Part shown: piece by piece, positions 59,671 to 64,000 of the stretch
Layout: the number at the start of each line of letters is the position of its first letter
Numbering within the stretch: position 1 is the stretch's first letter
Source of the DNA: Clostridiales bacterium
GTDB taxonomy: Bacteria > Bacillota > Clostridia > Saccharofermentanales > Saccharofermentanaceae
Length of the DNA stretch: 64,000 nt
Assembly: GCA_017617525.1 (NCBI GenBank)
Contig: JAFZWA010000006.1
Coordinates: 1 to 64,000 of the forward strand
Reading direction: 5' to 3'
The notes under the pieces: generated by a model
The model's input: the letters and a program-made list of their open reading frames with translations, nothing else
What the model was told of the DNA's origin: nothing
Database searches by the model: none
Program-made: the position numbers and the translations under genes

Positions 59671-60999
59671 TTACAGTCTCCAGAAACGCATGCCGGACGC
59701 CTTAAGCTCGTCCATACGATAGAGAGACTTAACATCAACAAGAACCTTCTCCTCGTCTGCCAGTTCAGGCTTGAAGAGTTCCTTGAGCTTGATCATGGAC
59801 ATGGAACGATATTCGTTATGACCAACAGCAACGATAACGCAGTCAGCCTTCGGAACATCTTCCCAAGGTGTAAGATCAACACCGTACTCGTGCTTAGCAA
59901 CAGCAGCGTCAGCCCAGGAGTCTGTAACGATCGGGTTGATGTCATATTCCTTAAGTCTGTTGATGATATCAACGACCTTACTGTTTCTTGTATCCGGGCA
60001 GTTCTCTTTAAATGTGAGACCCATGATAACAACAGTAGCCTTCTTCGGAGCCATACCGGCTTCGATCATTTCCTTGATAGCGGCGTCTGCTACAAAAGCA
60101 CCCATGGAGTCGTTTACCTGGCGGCCGTTAAGAATGATCTGGCTGTGATAACCGAGTTTCTCGGAGATGTTTGTCAGATAGTACGGGTCAACTCCGATGC
60201 AGTGACCACCAACAAGACCCGGCTTAAAGCCGAGAGCGTTCCACTTTGTGTTCATACCTGCGAGTACTTCATCAGTATCGATCTTGAGCTTATCGCAGAT
60301 GATAGCGATCTCGTTCATGAAAGCGATGTTGATGTCACGCTGGCTGTTCTCAACAACCTTAACAGCCTCAGCTGTCTTAATGTTGGATACCGGGAAAGTA
60401 CCTGCCTTGATAACGATGTCATAGACCTGCTTGATCTCCTTAGCGGACTCGTCATCCATACCGGAAACAACTTTTCTGATGTTTGTCAGAGTGTGGACAC
60501 GATCACCCGGATTGATTCTCTCAGGGCTGTAACCGATCTTCCAGTCAACACCGCACTTGAGGCCGGATTCCTTTTCAATGATCGGGATGCAGATATCTTC
60601 TGTAACACCCGGATATACCGTAGACTCAAAAACAACGATCGTTCCTGCAGAAAGATTCTGACCAACTGTTCTGGAAGCGCCTTCTACAGGACGAAGATCA
60701 GGTGTGTTATCCTCGTTTACCGGTGTCGGAACAGCAACAACGATGAATCTTGCTTCCTTAAGCTTTGTCGGATCAGCTGTGAATTCAACAGTTGTATCTT
60801 TGATCGCATCGCCAACCTCATTGGTAGCGTCGATACCGTTCTTGTATTCGTTTACACGCTTTTCATTGATATCAAAACCGATAACCTTGATGTGCTTTGC
60901 GAACTCAACGGCGATAGGCATACCTACATATCCCAAGCCGACAAGAGCGAGCTTCTCTTTACCTGAAATCAATCCTTGATAGATGTTATTAAACTCCAT
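59671..60999 (-). CDS. UDP-GlcNAc 6-dehydrogenase (WbpA/TviB-like)
   Basis: 442 residues. It has an NAD-binding N terminus LALVGLGYVGMPIAVEFAK (about 17-35), AVPTPVNEDNTPDL, ESTVYPGVTED, the catalytic cysteine in GLVGGHCIGVDPYYL (about 257-271) and the C-terminal UDP-binding MGLTFKENCPDTRNSKV. It oxidises the C6 hydroxyl of a UDP-HexNAc to the uronic acid. Among UDP-sugar dehydrogenases the sequence and the neighbouring WbpB/D/E homologues point to UDP-GlcNAc as substrate. Confidence 0.88.
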   Translation of the reverse strand: MEFNNIYQGLISGKEKLALVGLGYVGMPIAVEFAKHIKVIGFDINEKRVNEYKNGIDATNEVGDAIKDTTVEFTADPTKLKEARFIVVAVPTPVNEDNTPDLRPVEGASRTVGQNLSAGTIVVFESTVYPGVTEDICIPIIEKESGLKCGVDWKIGYSPERINPGDRVHTLTNIRKVVSGMDDESAKEIKQVYDIVIKAGTFPVSNIKTAEAVKVVENSQRDINIAFMNEIAIICDKLKIDTDEVLAGMNTKWNALGFKPGLVGGHCIGVDPYYLTNISEKLGYHSQIILNGRQVNDSMGAFVADAAIKEMIEAGMAPKKATVVIMGLTFKENCPDTRNSKVVDIINRLKEYDINPIVTDSWADAAVAKHEYGVDLTPWEDVPKADCVIVAVGHNEYRSMSMIKLKELFKPELADEEKVLVDVKSLYRMDELKASGMRFWRL

Positions 61000-61045
61000 A
61001 ATCTACACTCTCCTTCATCTTCGTAGTTTTTGAGCTATCAAACTA

Positions 61046-62197
61046 TTATAACAAAGCTTTCTTAATTTCCGCTACAACCAGATCAACATCTTCTTTTGTC
61101 TTATACGGGTCTAACGGAAGGCTGAGTACCGTGCTGCAAAGCTTTTCGGTTACCACACAGTCAGCGTTTGCGCTTTCTGTACCGGCAAAAGCACCCTGCA
61201 GATGCATCGGCTTAGCGTAATATACCATGGAAGGAATGCCTGCTTCTTTCAGTTTTGCCTGCAGAGCCTTTCTGTCAACGCTCTCCGGCAGCTGAACAGT
61301 GTACTGAGCCCAGGAACTGTAGAATCCTTCCGGAACTACAGGAAGAACGAGGCATGTATCTTTCAGGCCTTCTGTATACCAAGCGGCGACTTTATTGACA
61401 TCAGCCACTTCGTAATCCTTAAAAGCCTTGAACTTCGGCAGAAGTATCGCTGCCTGGATCGTATCCAGACGGCTGTTCTTACCGATACGAATGTTGTTGT
61501 ACTTAGCGTTCGGATCATTCGGATTACTTGTATCCTTACCGTGTACGCAGATGGAACGGATCAGATCTGCCCATTCATCGTTATCTGTGAAGATCGCGCC
61601 GCCGTCACCATAGCATCCCAGAGGTTTAGCCGGGAAGAAAGATGTTGTCGCGATATCCCCGAAGCTGCAGGCCATCTTACCGTTGATGCTGCCGCCGAAA
61701 CCCTGAGCCGCGTCTTCCATAAGGAGGAGATCGTACTTCTTGCAGATCGCCTGGATCGCGGAATAATCAGCCGGAAGGCCGAACAGATCAACTGCGACTA
61801 CAGCTTTTGCGCTCAGTTTACCTTCTGCCTTAACCTTGGAAACAGCCTCTTCAAGCTTAGCGGGATCCATGTTGAAAGTGCGAGGATCAACGTCAACGAA
61901 GATCGGTGTCGCGCCTTCATCTGCCGGACATTCACCGGAAGAAAAGAAAGTAAAATCAGGAACGAAAACGGCATCACCCTTACCGATTCCCCATGTTCTC
62001 ATGGCGATGGTGATGGCATCCGTGCCGTTTGCGCAGGTGATACAATGCTTAACACCAACGTATTCGGCCAGTGCTTTTTCCAGTTCCTTGATCTCAGGTC
62101 CGGAAATATAGTGAGCAGACGCGGCAACTTTAACCATTGCCTCATCGATCTGAGGTTTTAAGACCTCATACTGTTTTTGCAAATCACGAAACTGCAT
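61046..62197 (-). CDS. DegT/DnrJ/EryC1-family sugar aminotransferase (WbpE-like)
   Basis: 383-residue PLP enzyme with N-terminal FRDLQKQYEVLKPQIDEAM, HYISGPEIKELEKALAEY, VPDFTFFSSGE, the aspartate EDAAQGFGG and the PLP lysine in SFFPAKPLGCYGDGG (about 194). In the Wbp pathway it installs the 3-amino group on UDP-3-keto-GlcNAc uronate using glutamate. AGGAGG lies 8 bases before the ATG. It follows the N-acetyltransferase gene by 1 base. Confidence 0.9.
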   Translation of the reverse strand: MQFRDLQKQYEVLKPQIDEAMVKVAASAHYISGPEIKELEKALAEYVGVKHCITCANGTDAITIAMRTWGIGKGDAVFVPDFTFFSSGECPADEGATPIFVDVDPRTFNMDPAKLEEAVSKVKAEGKLSAKAVVAVDLFGLPADYSAIQAICKKYDLLLMEDAAQGFGGSINGKMACSFGDIATTSFFPAKPLGCYGDGGAIFTDNDEWADLIRSICVHGKDTSNPNDPNAKYNNIRIGKNSRLDTIQAAILLPKFKAFKDYEVADVNKVAAWYTEGLKDTCLVLPVVPEGFYSSWAQYTVQLPESVDRKALQAKLKEAGIPSMVYYAKPMHLQGAFAGTESANADCVVTEKLCSTVLSLPLDPYKTKEDVDLVVAEIKKALL

Positions 62198-62198
62198 G

Positions 62199-62765
62199 TT
62201 ACTTTACCTCCTTAAGTCCTTCACTGGACTCTTCGTATTTACGACCGCATTTTTTGCAGATAAGATCTTCAGAAAGGATTTCGCCGCACTCGCATACCCA
62301 GCCTTTTCTTCGGGCAGGCACACCGAGCATTAACGCGTGGGCAGGAACATTGCAAGCGACAACAGCGCCTGCGCCGATAAGAGCCCATCTTCCGACCTTG
62401 TGTCCGCAGACGACGGTTGCGTTGGCTCCGATACTGGCGCCCTCTTCTACAACTGTCTTCTTATAACCTGCGTGTCCCTTCGGATACTTAGCTCTCGGTG
62501 TCAGGTCATTGGTAAAGACACATGACGGACCGCAGAAAACGTAATCCTCAAGTTCAACGCCCTCATAAAGAGAAACGTTATTCTGAACCTTTACACCGTC
62601 TCCGATAATAACGTTATTGGAGACATTTACGTTCTGGCCGAAAGAACAGTTCTTTCCGATACGAGCGCCGGACTGGATATGGCTGAAATGCCATACCTTA
62701 GTGCCTTCGCCGATCTGGACATCATCATCGACAACACTGGTCGGATGAACGAAATAATCACTCAT
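62199..62765 (-). CDS. Left-handed beta-helix N-acetyltransferase (WbpD-like) with C-terminal zinc ribbon
   Basis: 188 residues. Hexapeptide repeats fill residues 5-150 (VIIGDGVKVQNNVSLYEGV, ASIGANATVVCGHKVG), giving a trimeric beta-helix acetyltransferase that would acetylate the 3-amino group with acetyl-CoA. Residues 155-180 carry GWVCECGEILSEDLICKKCG, four cysteines in a CxC...CxxC pattern that look like a zinc ribbon. The start at 62765 overlaps the upstream stop (ATGA); a longer in-frame start at 62813 is unlikely. Confidence 0.88.
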   Translation of the reverse strand: MSDYFVHPTSVVDDDVQIGEGTKVWHFSHIQSGARIGKNCSFGQNVNVSNNVIIGDGVKVQNNVSLYEGVELEDYVFCGPSCVFTNDLTPRAKYPKGHAGYKKTVVEEGASIGANATVVCGHKVGRWALIGAGAVVACNVPAHALMLGVPARRKGWVCECGEILSEDLICKKCGRKYEESSEGLKEVK

Positions 62766-63847
62766 CTCTTCTCTCCTTCTCCGAATCTGCCAACGAAATC
62801 CATAGTGCTGCAATCGTCAAGCGGCAGTTTTACCGGACGATGCTCAGCGGCTGACTTATAGATAGCAAGAACAAGCTCCAAAGCGCGCTTGCCGGCTTCA
62901 CCGTCAACATACGGTGCTCTCTTGTTCTTGATCGCGTCAATAACATCAGCATAAAGAGGTGTATGACCGAAGCCGTATACATTCGGCGGATTCTCGCCAT
63001 ATGTCTCTTTTACATATTCCGGATCATCGAGACCATCAGCGAAGTTCCACTCTTCGATGATGTTGTCACTTGTACCGGCTGCCTTAGCTGTACCCTGCTG
63101 ACCGAAGATATAAAGTGTTTCTTCAAGATTCTTCGGATAAACGTTTGTAGTACCTTCGATAAGACCGTAGGAACCGTTCTTAAACTTAACGAGAGCCATA
63201 CCGAGGTCTTCTGCCTCAAGATATGTGTGCTCGATCTGATCGGTGTAAGCCATGACCTCATCGATATCATCACCCATCATCCAACGGAGAAGGTCGATGT
63301 TATGGATGCACTGGTTCATCAGGCAGCCACCGTCCTGAGCCCAGGTTCCGCGCCACGGAGCCTGATCGTAATAACCCTTACCACGGTTCCAGCGGATATG
63401 AGCCGCACCGTGAGAAAGCTTACCAAAACGGCCTTCCTCAAGTGCTTTTCTGATGTACTGAACAGACTTATTGAAACGGTTCTGGTGGTTTGCGCATACC
63501 AGAACACCCTTTTCCTTACCTGCTGCGATGATCGCGTTAGCGTCAGCGATAGAAAGCGCGATCGGCTTTTCGATGATGACGTTGCATCCTGCAGCGATGC
63601 AATCGAGCGCGATAGCCGCGTGCTTACCGGATTCTGTTGCGATCGCTACGAGTTCCGGCTGCTCCTTTTCGAGAAGCTCTTTATAATCTGTGTATTTACG
63701 AACGTTTTCGAGGCCGAATTTCTCGGACTTTTCCTGCATGATCTCAGGAACGATATCACACATGGCAACGAAATCGAGCTTGTTGTTCTTTGCTGCCTCG
63801 ATGTGATTAGGCGAGATTCTTCCGCATCCTATAAGTGCATACTTCAT
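62762..63847 (-). CDS. Gfo/Idh/MocA-family sugar 3-dehydrogenase (WbpB-like)
   Basis: 361 residues with a Rossmann N terminus (YALIGCGRISPNHIEAAK), the conserved EKPIALSIADANAI (catalytic Lys), and a C-terminal domain with LMNQCIHNIDLLRWMMGD (conserved His and Asp). It should oxidise C3 of UDP-GlcNAc uronic acid to the 3-keto sugar, giving the substrate of the WbpE-like aminotransferase. The start overlaps the stop of the epimerase gene (ATGA). Confidence 0.9.
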   Translation of the reverse strand: MKYALIGCGRISPNHIEAAKNNKLDFVAMCDIVPEIMQEKSEKFGLENVRKYTDYKELLEKEQPELVAIATESGKHAAIALDCIAAGCNVIIEKPIALSIADANAIIAAGKEKGVLVCANHQNRFNKSVQYIRKALEEGRFGKLSHGAAHIRWNRGKGYYDQAPWRGTWAQDGGCLMNQCIHNIDLLRWMMGDDIDEVMAYTDQIEHTYLEAEDLGMALVKFKNGSYGLIEGTTNVYPKNLEETLYIFGQQGTAKAAGTSDNIIEEWNFADGLDDPEYVKETYGENPPNVYGFGHTPLYADVIDAIKNKRAPYVDGEAGKRALELVLAIYKSAAEHRPVKLPLDDCSTMDFVGRFGEGEKR

Positions 63848-64000
63848 AATGTCTTCCTTTCGTACTTATCTAAGATTTCACATATTTTTTCAGCCGCGTG
63901 GCCATCGCCGAAGGGCTGGTAAGCTGGGTTGATGGTTTGAGTCTTGCTCAATTTATCAATAATATCATTATGATCAGCTTTTGCAAGTTGATTTCTATTA
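63844..64000 (-). CDS. UDP-N-acetylglucosamine 2-epimerase-type enzyme (WbpI/WecB-like), C-terminal end
   Basis: Only the last 51 residues are in the window; the gene continues beyond the right edge. The frame reads ...INPAYQPFGDGHAAEKICEIL and ends DKYERKTL. NPxxPFGDGxAAxxI is the C-terminal signature of non-hydrolysing UDP-GlcNAc 2-epimerases. With the downstream dehydrogenases, aminotransferase and acetyltransferase, the likely form is WbpI, which epimerises the 2,3-diacetamido glucuronate to the manno form. A WecB-type UDP-GlcNAc epimerase is the alternative. Confidence 0.82.
   Translation of the reverse strand, partial: NRNQLAKADHNDIIDKLSKTQTINPAYQPFGDGHAAEKICEILDKYERKTL

Noticed and set aside
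59818-60966. A 382-codon open frame on the plus strand across the WbpA-like gene
   Set aside because: Antisense to a gene with full dehydrogenase motifs; codon bias of the real gene leaves the opposite frame open.
61202-63922. Long plus-strand open frames (about 319 codons each) opposite the aminotransferase and WbpB-like genes
   Set aside because: Same shadow effect; no motifs, and the minus-strand genes overlap in a clear operon.

Overview
The window looks like a chromosome segment from a low-to-mid GC Gram-positive bacterium of the Bacillota, most likely class Clostridia. The evidence is the gene order smc-ftsY-ylxM-ffh-rpsP-khpA-rimM-trmD-rplS-rbgA-rnhB-yraN, a T-box leader before leuA, a PyrR-type attenuator before the pyr operon, a Gram-positive SOS box at lexA and strong AGGAGG ribosome binding sites. 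The genus cannot be fixed from sequence alone. No rRNA, tRNA, CRISPR array, insertion sequence or prophage was recognised.

Layout. 1-8.8 kb (+): SRP/translation cluster, from the 3' end of smc to yraN, with a membrane metallopeptidase gene inserted between trmD and rplS. 9.0-16.9 kb (+): aspartate aminotransferase, purB, cysteine desulfurase-thiI, glyA and rarA. 17.0-20.5 kb (+): a MarR regulator with a 1004-residue ABC exporter. 20.6-27.3 kb: a second cysteine desulfurase, a PHP phosphoesterase on the minus strand, an M18 aminopeptidase, DAHP synthase, and a Leu T-box controlling leuA. 27.3-28.6 kb: a repeat-rich gap and two small membrane-protein genes divergent from lexA across an SOS box. 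29.3-36.9 kb (-): miaB-mutS-mutL-miaA-hfq. 37.0-38.4 kb (+): a DacF-like protein that has lost the catalytic Ser and Lys. 38.4-43.6 kb (-): tldE-tldD, an acyl-CoA ligase and a YgjP-like metallopeptidase. 43.6-50.1 kb (-): pyrR-B-C-F-K-D-E behind an attenuator. 50.2-55.2 kb (-): a MoxR-DUF58-VWA (Bat) operon. 55.4-64 kb (-): a surface polysaccharide cluster.

The polysaccharide cluster holds homologues of WbpA, B, D, E and the end of WbpI, which together make UDP-2,3-diacetamido-2,3-dideoxy-mannuronic acid from UDP-GlcNAc. A cysteine-less asparagine-synthetase-like protein, a MurJ/MviN-type flippase and a GT2 glycosyltransferase follow. This fits synthesis, possible amidation, and export of a uronic-acid-containing cell-surface glycan.

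The most unusual signals are non-coding. The octamer GTGCTTTT / AAAAGCAC was counted 32 times (16 per strand), about fifteen times expectation, and it has an 11-base core seen 8 times. A perfect 10-bp hairpin encloses the hfq ribosome binding site. A nested structure precedes rpsP. Several terminators have long loops and share a loop motif. Three convergent gene pairs have abutting or overlapping stop codons.
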